Source of the DNA: JBOIBN01 sp050739575 | GTDB lineage: Bacteria > Pseudomonadota > Gammaproteobacteria > JAKDMP01 | Length of the DNA: 5,761 nt | Direction: 5' to 3' | NCBI GenBank assembly: GCA_050739575.1 | Contig: JBOIBN010000113.1 | Span: forward strand, 1-5,761 | Part shown: one piece after another, positions 1-5,281 of the stretch | Numbering within the stretch: position 1 is the first letter of the stretch | Layout: every line of letters starts with the position of its first letter | Notes under the pieces: generated by a model | What the model saw: the letters and a program-made list of their open reading frames with translations, nothing else | Told to the model about the DNA's origin: nothing | Database searches by the model: none | Made by a program: the position numbers and the translations under genes

Positions 1-2
1 GT

Positions 3-86
3 TGGTTATGGACCTATAATCACGAGCGGCCCAACATGGGCATCGGCGGGGTGACGCCCATGCAGAAGTTGGCCATGGCGGCCTAA
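3..86 (+). pseudogene. IS3-family transposase (OrfB), C-terminal end only
   Basis: The frame opening at base 3 reads to a TAA at 84-86 and encodes 27 residues, including the segments WTYNHERPN and TPMQKLAMAA. The motif YNxERPN followed by a short Gly-rich turn, TPxQKLAMAA and the stop is the typical end of the DDE integrase (OrfB) of many IS3-family elements. This enzyme cuts and joins the element's ends during transposition. Only the tail lies in the window, so an intact gene may continue leftward; I cannot tell whether the copy is functional. The DDE catalytic residues are not visible. The call rests on motif recognition without a database search; the exact IS name is not assignable. Confidence 0.82.
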
Positions 87-125
87 ACCCTACTTCTGGC
101 TGCCGCTAATAATGGGGGGATTACC
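87..125 (+). mobile_element. Probable right end of the IS3-family element
   Basis: The bases after the transposase stop include the run GGGGGGATTACC (about 114-125). In IS3-family elements the transposase gene usually ends within a few tens of bases of the right inverted repeat, and a G-run followed by ATTACC resembles such a terminus as I remember it. Most IS3-family ends finish in CA; here ATTACC is followed by G, so the boundary is uncertain by a few bases. The left inverted repeat lies outside the window, and the boundary and target-site duplication cannot be confirmed from this side alone. Confidence 0.5.
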
Positions 126-223
126 GGCGCAGTGTGCGCCTGTTCAAGATGATTGACAACTACAATCGCGACGGCTTGGGCATCGAAGTCGGCCTCTCGC
201 TGCCCGCCGCGCGGGTGTGGCGC
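125..223 (+). pseudogene. Internal fragment of a second IS3-type transposase
   Basis: The reading frame from about 128 encodes SVRLFKMIDNYNRDGLGIEV followed by GLSLPAARV. This resembles the internal integrase-core segment of IS3-family OrfB (FNVIDDFNREGLGIEVDFSLPAERV type), including the conserved aspartate of the VIDDFNR strand. It comes from the middle of such a protein, yet it lies downstream of a transposase C-terminus, so it cannot belong to the same collinear gene. Similarity stops near base 217-223; beyond that the frame stays open to 409 but reads as low-quality sequence. The best explanation is a decayed IS copy into which, or beside which, the left element inserted. No complete DDE triad is present. 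Confidence 0.68.
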
Positions 224-405
224 TTCCCATGGTGCCATTTACGGGTGTATATTGAAGCCGGCATTTGTTCGTGTTTCGGCTTCGGGCGGTTGCGACAATT
301 CCAAACAACCCGTTCGGCAGCAGGCCGTGGCGCTGACAGATCTAGTCGTGTGTCAATTCGGGCCGTTGTGACCGGAGGAGAACATTCGGCTGGAATGGGG
401 GCTCT
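224..405. other. Leader region of the FG-GAP gene, no gene recognised
   Basis: This stretch between the IS fragment and the large plus-strand gene holds no coding sequence I can support; frames open on both strands look like high-GC chance reading frames. It contains a strong Shine-Dalgarno-like GGAGGAG at 374-380, 25 bases before the ATG at 406 and thus too far for that start. It also contains a five-codon frame, ATG at 395 to TGA at 409, whose stop overlaps the ATG at 406. I found no sigma-70 promoter with a credible -35/-10 pair. Confidence 0.45.
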
Positions 406-3378
406 ATGAACGTTTCCGGGACCAACGGTCTCAAAGTCGCTTTGTTTGTATTTGCTCTGACGGGCGGTTACGCCGTGGCGCGCGCCGTTCCGGCGAGCGG
501 ATCGACGGCAGGCGCCGCGGTTCGTCCGGCCCACTCGATTCACGTGCTGCCTGCGGCGCTACGCCCGGTGTTTTATCGGGCTCTGGCTAAAGATGCGGAA
601 TCGTCCTACACGATCGGCAAGAATGGCTGTGTGGTCCTGCCGACACAGACTCTCAGGGCCTGTTTCGATAGCGCGGGCGCACACTTCAGCGGCGCGGATC
701 CCGCGACTTTGTCGCTACGTCTCGTCGCCTACGGACGCGGGAGCGATATCGCCCCCGTAACGCCGGTGCGGCCAGAAACCAAAGGTAACCGGGTGAACTA
801 TTCTCACGGTGCACTCAGTGAATGGTGGCAAGTGTTACCGTCAGGATTCGAGCAGGGTTTCACGGTCACGAAACGAGCTGCAGGGCATGGCCAACTTGTA
901 TTCGCGCTCGCCGCGAGCGATAAAGCAAACTGGCAGGATGTCGGCGCTTCCGACGGTGCGCTCGCCTGGGGTCGTCTCCACTATGGCGGCCTGGTCGTCA
1001 CCGATGCCAAAGGCGAAGTCGTGCCGGCGATGTTCAAGAGCGAGGGCGATCGCATTCTGATCGTCGTCAACGATGCTCAAGCCGCCTATCCGCTCACGGT
1101 GGACCCGATGGTGTGGCTGACGCAGAAAGTGATTGCGAGCGACGGCGCGGCAGGCGATGTATTCGGAAACGCAGTCGCCGTCTCGGGCACGACCGCCCTC
1201 ATTAGTGCGCCCGCCGCTGCCATTAATGGCAATACCGATCAAGGCGCGGTTTACGTGTTTACCGAGTCGAATGGCGTCTGGAGCCAAGAGTCCAAACTCA
1301 CTGCGAGCGACGGCGCGGCGGGCGATTACTTCGGCGTTTCGGCGGTCTTTGCCGGCGACGGTACGATCGCCTTCGTCGGCGCGTTCAATGCCGACGTCAG
1401 CGGCAATACCGACCAAGGTGCAGTCTATGTGTTTACCGACACAGACGATACCTGGACCCAGACCCAGAAACTCACTGCAAGCGACGGCGCGTCTGGCGAC
1501 TACTTTGGCCAATCTATCGGCGTTGACGGCACGACGGCATTCATCGGTGCGCCTAACGCAGCCTCCGGCGCCAACACCGGTCAAGGTGCGGCCTATGTGT
1601 TTGCGGACGTGGACAGCACCTGGACCCAGACCCAGAAGCTCACCGCGAGCGACGGGATGACCGACGAAGGGTTTGGGAACGCGGTTGCCGTCTCCGGTAC
1701 GACTGCCCTCGTCGGTACTTACGATGATGTCTTTCCCTTTGATCAGGGTGCGGCCTACGTGTTTACGGACGTGGAGGGCACCTGGACCCAGACCCAGAAA
1801 CTCACCGCAAGCGATGGCGTGTCCAACGATTGTTTCGGCTATTCTGTCGCACTCTTAGGCACAACCGCTCTCATTGGCGCATTTCATGCCAGCGTCAACG
1901 GCACCGCCAATCAGGGAGCGGCTTATGTGTTCGATGATTCGAACGGCACCTGGACCCAGACGCAGAAGCTTGCCGCGAGCGACGGCGCAGCGGGAGACGC
2001 ATTCGGCAAGTCGGTCGTTCTCGAAGGTACGACTGCCCTCGCCGGCGCACCCGATGCCGGTAACCAGCCAATTCAGGATCATCCGGACGCCGCCTACCTG
2101 TTCACCGGCTCGGGCGGCATCTGGAGCGAGACTCAGAAGTTCACCGCAGTGTATTACCATTTCGGTTATTCGTTGGCCATTTCCGGCGCGAACATCCTTA
2201 TCGGTTCACGCGGAGACACCGGCAACGGCAACGTCCACCAGGGTGCAGCCTACTTCTACGGCGGGAGCGATCTCGATCTGACTGTGAGCGCACCCGGAAC
2301 GGTGGGTGCGGGACAGAACTACGTCAGCCAGACGATTGTGACCAACAGTGCCAGCGTGATCTCGCCCGCTGTTGCAGTGACAGTCACGGTACCAGCCATG
2401 ACGAGCTTTATCTCGGCGAATGCCACCCAGGGCAATTGCAGCAAAGTCTCCGAGGTGGTGAGTTGTAACTTCGGTCAGATCAACGGCAACGCCGGCACGG
2501 CAAGCGCCAACGTGACACTCAAGGCAATCGGCGGGATCGGCACTATTATCAAGAACACCACGAGCCTCGCTGAGGCGGTCCCTCCGCTTGCTGCAACCGC
2601 TGCAACGGTGATTGCCGACAATCCGCCGGTGGCGCAGGACGGCACGCTCACGACCACCGAGAACACGGCGGCGAGCGGCACGTTGATCGCGAGCGATCCC
2701 GACGGCGATGCGCTCACCTACAGCATCGTCACGCAGCCCGCGNNNNNNNNNNNNNNNNNNNNNNNNNNNNNNNNNNNNNNNNNNNNNNNNNNNNNNNNNN
2801 NNNNNNNNNNNNNNNNNNNNNNNNNNNNNNNNNNNNNNNNNNACGGCACGCTCACGACCACCGAGAACACGGCGGCGAGCGGCACGTTGATCGCGAGCGA
2901 TCCCGATGGCGATGCGCTCACCTACAGCATCGTCACGCAGCCCGCGAACGGGCAGGTGACGCTCACTGATGCGGCGAGCGGCGCCTACACCTACACGCCG
3001 AACAACGGCTACCGGGGTGCCGACAGCTTCACCTTCCAGGCGAGCGACGGCACGCTCGAATCCAACGTCGCGACGATCAGCGTCGCGGTGAACTACGCCA
3101 GCTGCTCGGACGGCTACATCGACTACAACGGCAGTTTGAACACGGGAAAGCGCTCATCCGTCGTTACTTATCAGGCTCCGTTGGGACAGGAAAATGCCAT
3201 TCTCATCGCGCCGACGGGCTTCCAACTCTATGCAATATTTCAGAATGCGCGGGGGCGGAAAACTTACCGCATCCCGGGCAATGAGATCCATCATCTGGCA
3301 CCGGCTGGGCAATACACCTGGGTAGTCGCCGCGGGAAGCGGCAGCGGCGGCTACACTCTGTGCATTCAGCATCCGTGA
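406..3378 (+). CDS. Secreted FG-GAP propeller / DUF11 / cadherin-like repeat protein (contains assembly gap)
   Basis: Large exported repeat protein, probably a surface or secreted binding protein; ligand unknown. Residues 1-27 form a signal peptide (Lys10, hydrophobic 11-25, ARA before the likely cut at 27/28). Residues 34-236 match the N-terminal domain often preceding FG-GAP repeats, ending in YPLTVDP. Residues 237-622 hold seven repeats of 50-58 residues starting at Trp237, 292, 350, 406, 460, 516 and 573, each built like WTQTQKLTASDG...FG...GTTALIGAP...QGAAYVF: FG-GAP_2-type blades of a likely seven-bladed beta-propeller. Residues 623-740 resemble DUF11, with Cys678 and Cys687. From 744 come cadherin/Ig-like repeats with SDPDGDALTYS, split by 34 unknown residues (780-813). 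Residues 896-990 are a C-terminal beta-rich domain with Cys900 and Cys986, possibly disulfide-bonded and possibly PPC-like. I see no LPXTG, autotransporter barrel or RTX nonapeptides. ATG 406 is chosen because the signal peptide starts there; its ribosome site is only a weak GGGGG. The 990-residue length is artificial. Confidence 0.88.
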   Translation: MNVSGTNGLKVALFVFALTGGYAVARAVPASGSTAGAAVRPAHSIHVLPAALRPVFYRALAKDAESSYTIGKNGCVVLPTQTLRACFDSAGAHFSGADPATLSLRLVAYGRGSDIAPVTPVRPETKGNRVNYSHGALSEWWQVLPSGFEQGFTVTKRAAGHGQLVFALAASDKANWQDVGASDGALAWGRLHYGGLVVTDAKGEVVPAMFKSEGDRILIVVNDAQAAYPLTVDPMVWLTQKVIASDGAAGDVFGNAVAVSGTTALISAPAAAINGNTDQGAVYVFTESNGVWSQESKLTASDGAAGDYFGVSAVFAGDGTIAFVGAFNADVSGNTDQGAVYVFTDTDDTWTQTQKLTASDGASGDYFGQSIGVDGTTAFIGAPNAASGANTGQGAAYVFADVDSTWTQTQKLTASDGMTDEGFGNAVAVSGTTALVGTYDDVFPFDQGAAYVFTDVEGTWTQTQKLTASDGVSNDCFGYSVALLGTTALIGAFHASVNGTANQGAAYVFDDSNGTWTQTQKLAASDGAAGDAFGKSVVLEGTTALAGAPDAGNQPIQDHPDAAYLFTGSGGIWSETQKFTAVYYHFGYSLAISGANILIGSRGDTGNGNVHQGAAYFYGGSDLDLTVSAPGTVGAGQNYVSQTIVTNSASVISPAVAVTVTVPAMTSFISANATQGNCSKVSEVVSCNFGQINGNAGTASANVTLKAIGGIGTIIKNTTSLAEAVPPLAATAATVIADNPPVAQDGTLTTTENTAASGTLIASDPDGDALTYSIVTQPAXXXXXXXXXXXXXXXXXXXXXXXXXXXXXXXXXXGTLTTTENTAASGTLIASDPDGDALTYSIVTQPANGQVTLTDAASGAYTYTPNNGYRGADSFTFQASDGTLESNVATISVAVNYASCSDGYIDYNGSLNTGKRSSVVTYQAPLGQENAILIAPTGFQLYAIFQNARGRKTYRIPGNEIHHLAPAGQYTWVVAAGSGSGGYTLCIQHP
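1114..2271 (+). repeat. Seven tandem FG-GAP-type repeats
   Basis: Seven in-frame units begin at bases 1114, 1279, 1453, 1621, 1783, 1951 and 2122, with spacings of 165, 174, 168, 162, 168 and 171 bases. Units 3 to 6 open with nearly the same DNA: CCTGGACCCAGAC followed by C/G CAGAA, starting at 1451, 1619, 1781 and 1949. The seventh unit is degenerate: it lacks ASDG after the QKFTA segment. The repeat number agrees with a closed seven-bladed propeller. The DNA similarity of units 3-6 implies fairly recent duplication or conversion and could allow unit gain or loss. Confidence 0.85.
2639..2946 (+). repeat. Near-identical cadherin-like repeat copies flanking the gap
   Basis: The 102 bases at 2641-2742 and at 2845-2946 differ at a single position, C2703 versus T2907, which is silent (GAC/GAT, Asp). 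Both encode GTLTTTENTAASGTLIASDP and continue DGDALTYSIVTQPA, the first strands of a cadherin/Ig-like domain (Big_9 type). The second copy continues through NGQVTLT, YTYTPNNGYRG and DSFTFQASDG, completing one domain. Such near-identity indicates recent tandem duplication and explains why the assembler failed here. Confidence 0.9.
2743..2842. other. Assembly gap, 100 N
   Basis: Exactly 100 N occur here, a conventional placeholder for a gap of unknown size rather than a measured length. It sits inside tandem repeats of the large surface protein. The frame stays open across it only because 100 happens to fit the flanking frame, so the continuity of the CDS at this point is assumed, not observed. 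Confidence 0.97.
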
Positions 3379-3424
3379 TCCCGAGATAAATACTACGACG
3401 TCAAGTGCTGGTTGACAACAAATA

Positions 3425-3458
3425 CCCTGCAGCACCTCGCCCGCAGGGCCTCTGTTTT
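3425..3458 (+). terminator. Possible bidirectional terminator between convergent genes
   Basis: CCCTGC (3425-3430) and GCAGGG (3443-3448) can form a 6-bp GC-rich stem with a 12-base loop. On the plus strand it is followed by CCTCTGTTTT, and on the minus strand by TATTTGTTGT, both moderately T-rich. It lies 47 bases after the stop of the FG-GAP protein gene and 32 bases after the wrbA stop on the other strand, where a shared terminator is expected. The loop is long and the T-runs are interrupted, so the call is tentative. Confidence 0.42.
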
Positions 3459-3489
3459 GCAATGAATCGCAACGTGAACTTAAACGTCG

Positions 3490-4092
3490 TCAGTCGCGCG
3501 TCAAACGGCGGGTGAGTTCGGCCAGCCGTTTTCCGAGTGCGCGACAGAGGAAGGCTTCGTCGTCGTCGAGCCCGCGATCGCTGCCCATGCCGGCTACATG
3601 CGTCGCGCCGTAGGGCGCACCGCCGCTCGCCGTCGTTTGCAAGCGTTCTTCGGTGTAGGGCAGTCCCATCAGTACCATGCCGTGATGCAGCAGCGGGATC
3701 ATCATGCTCAGTAGCGTGGCCTCCTGGCCGCCGTGCATCGTCGAAGTCGAAGTGAAGACGGCGGCGGGTTTGCCGGCGAGGGTACCGGCAAGCCATTCGG
3801 TGGAAGTGCCGTCGAGAAAATACTTTAGCGGCGCGGCCATGTTGCCGAAGCGAGTCGGGCTGCCGAGCGCGAGGGCTGCGCATTCGGCGAGATCCGCACG
3901 CGTCGCATAGGGCGGTCCCTCTTCGGGAATTTCCGGTTCTATGGCTTCGGTCACGGTGGAGACGGCGGGCACGGTGCGCAGCCGTGCTTCCATGCCGGGA
4001 ACTTCCTCGATGCCGCGACAGATACGCTCGGCCATACGTCGCGTGGCACCGTAACGGCTGTAATAAAGCACGAGAATTCGTCCGGCATTCAC
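3490..4092 (-). CDS. wrbA: WrbA-like NAD(P)H:quinone oxidoreductase (flavodoxin fold)
   Basis: Cytosolic FMN-dependent enzyme of the WrbA family, which reduces quinones by two electrons with NAD(P)H and protects against oxidative stress. The 200-residue length fits the family. Residues 6-17 (ILVLYYSRYGAT) are the first strand and the FMN phosphate-binding loop. SPTRFGNMAAPLKYFLDGT (78-96) is the characteristic WrbA segment near the isoalloxazine ring. GKPAAVFTSTSTMHGGQE (107-124) and LLHHGM (134-139) are the next conserved blocks, and GGAPYGATHVAG near 155-166 is the usual late motif. The GTG at 4092 is chosen because it places the first beta strand at the N-terminus and overlaps the arsC stop (GTGA, 4 bases), implying translational coupling. 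The frame is open further upstream, but that part only reads arsC in another frame. It is the second gene of a two-gene operon. Enzymatic detail is inferred from the family. Confidence 0.93.
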   Translation of the reverse strand: MNAGRILVLYYSRYGATRRMAERICRGIEEVPGMEARLRTVPAVSTVTEAIEPEIPEEGPPYATRADLAECAALALGSPTRFGNMAAPLKYFLDGTSTEWLAGTLAGKPAAVFTSTSTMHGGQEATLLSMMIPLLHHGMVLMGLPYTEERLQTTASGGAPYGATHVAGMGSDRGLDDDEAFLCRALGKRLAELTRRLTRD

Positions 4093-4436
4093 AGCAGTTC
4101 CGGCACGCGTTCGGGCGGCCGTCCGATGACGGCTCGTTTGCCGGTGACGGCAATCGGGCGCTCGAGCAGGATGGGACGGTTTGCGATCGCGGCGAGGATC
4201 GTTCCGTCGGTGACGGAGGGATCGTTCAACCCCAGCTCGCGATAGGGGGGTTCTCTCGTGCGCAGCAATGCTCGCGGCTTCACGCCGAGCAGTTTGACGA
4301 GGCGGCGCAGTTCGTTCGTGTCGGGCGGCGTCTTCAGGTATTCCACCAACGTGACCTCTGCTCCGCGCTCGTGGAGCAATGCAAGCGCCGCTCGCGATTT
4401 GGAGCAGCGGGGATTGTGATACAGCGTGATCGGCAC
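4089..4436 (-). CDS. arsC: ArsC-family glutaredoxin-dependent arsenate reductase
   Basis: Small thioredoxin-fold protein of 115 residues, the normal size for the ArsC (R773-type) family that reduces arsenate to arsenite using glutathione and glutaredoxin. LYHNPRCSKSR (5-15) holds the catalytic Cys11. The arginines that bind the oxyanion in the family are present: Arg59 (LLRTRE), Arg93 (LLERPI) and Arg106 (IGRPPE), matching Cys12, Arg60, Arg94 and Arg107 of the plasmid enzyme. All key residues are present, so activity is plausible; relatives such as YffB/Spx lack this set. GTG 4436 gives the standard N-terminus; an in-frame GTG at 4463 is possible but less likely. The frame stays open to 4853 only as a shadow of the opposite gene. 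It is first in an operon with wrbA. No arsR, arsB or acr3 is visible, so it may be a housekeeping copy. Confidence 0.92.
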   Translation of the reverse strand: MPITLYHNPRCSKSRAALALLHERGAEVTLVEYLKTPPDTNELRRLVKLLGVKPRALLRTREPPYRELGLNDPSVTDGTILAAIANRPILLERPIAVTGKRAVIGRPPERVPELL

Positions 4437-4465
4437 AGCGCAACCCGTTCGTTCGTCGAGCACGG

Positions 4466-4471
4466 ATTGTA
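4466..4471 (-). promoter_or_regulatory. Possible -10 element for arsC-wrbA
   Basis: Read on the minus strand this is TACAAT, one base from the TATAAT consensus. A start of transcription near 4459 would leave a leader of about 23 bases before the arsC GTG at 4436, which favours that start over the GTG at 4463. The hexamer 17 bases upstream (TACCGT) is a poor -35, so the promoter is weak or depends on an activator, if it is real. Confidence 0.3.
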
Positions 4472-4499
4472 GGCTATACGCGGGAGAGACGGTACCCAC

Positions 4500-4528
4500 T
4501 TGACCCTGCTCGCGGGCGCTGTTAGCTT
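4500..4528 (+). promoter_or_regulatory. Possible sigma-70 promoter for the lipoprotein-acylphosphatase pair
   Basis: TTGACC (4500-4505) matches five of six bases of the -35 consensus and is followed, after a 17-base spacer, by TAGCTT (4523-4528), a weak -10. Transcription would begin near 4535, about 20 bases before the ATG at 4556. It sits in the 119-base space between divergent arsC and the lipoprotein gene, where a promoter is required. Confidence 0.4.
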
Positions 4529-4555
4529 GCTGGTGTCTTCCCCCGGGCGCAAACG

Positions 4556-4915
4556 ATGCGGTTCGTGATTTTTGCCGGTACGGCACTGCTGATGCTTGGG
4601 CTCGCCGGCTGCGTGTCTCCTCCGGTGCAGGTGATGAGCAACGCGCGCCAGGCGATTCAGGCCGCCGAAGCCGCCGGAGCGCAACGCAATGCGCCGGTCG
4701 AGCTTGCCGAGGCGAAGCACTGGCTGGACGATGCCGAGTTTGCGCTCGGTGGCGACGATTATGCTCACGCCCGCGCGAGTGCGGCCAAGGCCGTGGAAGC
4801 GGCGCGTATGGCGACGAGCAAGGCCCGCGACGCGAAGGCAAATGCACCGGCATCAGCGCCCGCCGCGGCGAGCGGCGGAGGCCCGTTGCGTCCGCGGCCG
4901 GCTATTGGGGAATGA
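4556..4915 (+). CDS. Small DUF4398-type lipoprotein
   Basis: A 119-residue predicted lipoprotein. Residues 1-18 are a lipoprotein signal (Arg2, hydrophobic core) and LAGC (16-19) is a lipobox, so Cys19 would be lipidated and the protein anchored in the membrane facing the periplasm. Residues 26-95 are an Ala-rich amphipathic helical segment with ARQAIQAAEAAGA, APVELAEAKHWLDDAE and GDDYAHARASAAKAVEAAR, the pattern of DUF4398 (PF14346) proteins, often found beside OmpA-like or other envelope proteins. The tail (96-119) is rich in Ala, Pro and Gly and probably disordered. Function is unknown; a structural or scaffolding envelope role is a guess. ATG 4556 is chosen because it begins the signal directly; no good Shine-Dalgarno is visible. 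Its TGA overlaps the acylphosphatase ATG by four bases (ATGA), so the two are probably co-translated. Confidence 0.82.
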   Translation: MRFVIFAGTALLMLGLAGCVSPPVQVMSNARQAIQAAEAAGAQRNAPVELAEAKHWLDDAEFALGGDDYAHARASAAKAVEAARMATSKARDAKANAPASAPAAASGGGPLRPRPAIGE

Positions 4916-5193
4916 CAGCCGGCTTGATCGGCCGTCGAATTCGGATATCGGGACGTGTACAGGGCGTGGGGTTTCGATACGCTACCGCCGAACGAGCACG
5001 CAATCTCGGCCTCGGTGGCTATGCCCGGAACCTGCCCGACGGCCAGGTCGAAATACTGGCCTGCGGCACCGAAACGGCGGTCTCCGAACTGGTGGAATGG
5101 GTGCATCGCGGACCGCCGATGGCCCGAGTGCACGAGGTTGCGGTGGAACACGCAGCCTGTGAGGAGATGCCGATGGGTTTTGCAATCCGCTGA
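4912..5193 (+). CDS. acyP: Acylphosphatase
   Basis: Cytosolic 93-residue enzyme that hydrolyses acyl phosphates such as acetyl phosphate or carbamoyl phosphate to the carboxylate and phosphate. The first signature, SGRVQGVGFR (13-22), carries the phosphate-binding loop and catalytic Arg22. The second, GYARNLPDGQVEI (36-48), carries catalytic Asn40. These correspond to Arg23 and Asn41 of the human enzyme. LVEWVHRGPPMARV is the usual later helix-strand segment, and the length is standard, so the protein looks intact. The ATG overlaps the stop of the lipoprotein gene by four bases, implying translational coupling; I see no independent promoter. The role of the pairing with a lipoprotein is not evident, since acylphosphatases are usually solitary housekeeping genes. 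Confidence 0.95.
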   Translation: MTAGLIGRRIRISGRVQGVGFRYATAERARNLGLGGYARNLPDGQVEILACGTETAVSELVEWVHRGPPMARVHEVAVEHAACEEMPMGFAIR

Positions 5194-5281
5194 CGAAAAA
5201 CTACTCGTAACATCATAGATAAATTTTGTGCATCAATTAGTTACAATAAATACGTAGAATAAATCTACGATTCTCATATGA
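5194..5281. other. AT-rich spacer between convergent genes
   Basis: This 88-base stretch has about 27% GC, far below its high-GC surroundings. It separates the acylphosphatase stop from the stop of the convergent transglycosylase. No coding frame is supported. Confidence 0.8.
5253..5269. terminator. Small AT-rich hairpin, possible weak terminator
   Basis: CGTAGA (5253-5258) and TCTACG (5264-5269) form a perfect 6-bp stem around the 5-base loop ATAAA. It lies between two convergent stops, 59 bases after the acylphosphatase stop and 12 bases after the transglycosylase stop on the other strand. The stem is only half GC and no clean T-run follows on either strand, so intrinsic termination would be weak. 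It may simply be a transcript 3'-end structure. Confidence 0.3.

Noticed and set aside
134..409. A 91-residue plus-strand gene
   Set aside because: Only its first 30 or so residues resemble a protein (IS3 transposase interior); the remainder is unstructured Arg/Cys/Gly-rich sequence, so it is a remnant and not a gene.
160..543. A 127-residue minus-strand frame across the start of the repeat-protein gene
   Set aside because: It is Arg-rich, has no recognisable motif, and overlaps both the IS fragment and the signal-peptide region of a strongly supported gene.
841..1584. A 247-residue minus-strand frame opposite the FG-GAP repeats
   Set aside because: It is the antisense shadow of the repeats; its own apparent repetition is inherited from the coding strand.
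2641..2946. CRISPR-like direct repeats
   Set aside because: There are only two copies, each over 100 bases and in frame within a protein-domain repeat; they encode a cadherin-like domain.
3401..4153. A 250-residue minus-strand frame overlapping wrbA
   Set aside because: Its composition is Arg/His-rich and it coincides with the well-supported wrbA in another frame.
3490..4443. A 317-residue minus-strand frame, longer WrbA
   Set aside because: The residues upstream of the GTG at 4092 are arsC read in another frame; WrbA proteins are about 200 residues and begin just before the first beta strand.
4089..4853. A 254-residue minus-strand frame, longer ArsC
   Set aside because: The extension past 4436 lies antisense to the lipoprotein gene, is Arg/Pro-rich and looks like a high-GC shadow; ArsC proteins are about 115 residues.
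5207..5244. GTAAC/GTTAC inverted repeat in the AT-rich spacer
   Set aside because: The arms are 5 bases with a 28-base loop in AT-rich DNA, easily expected by chance.
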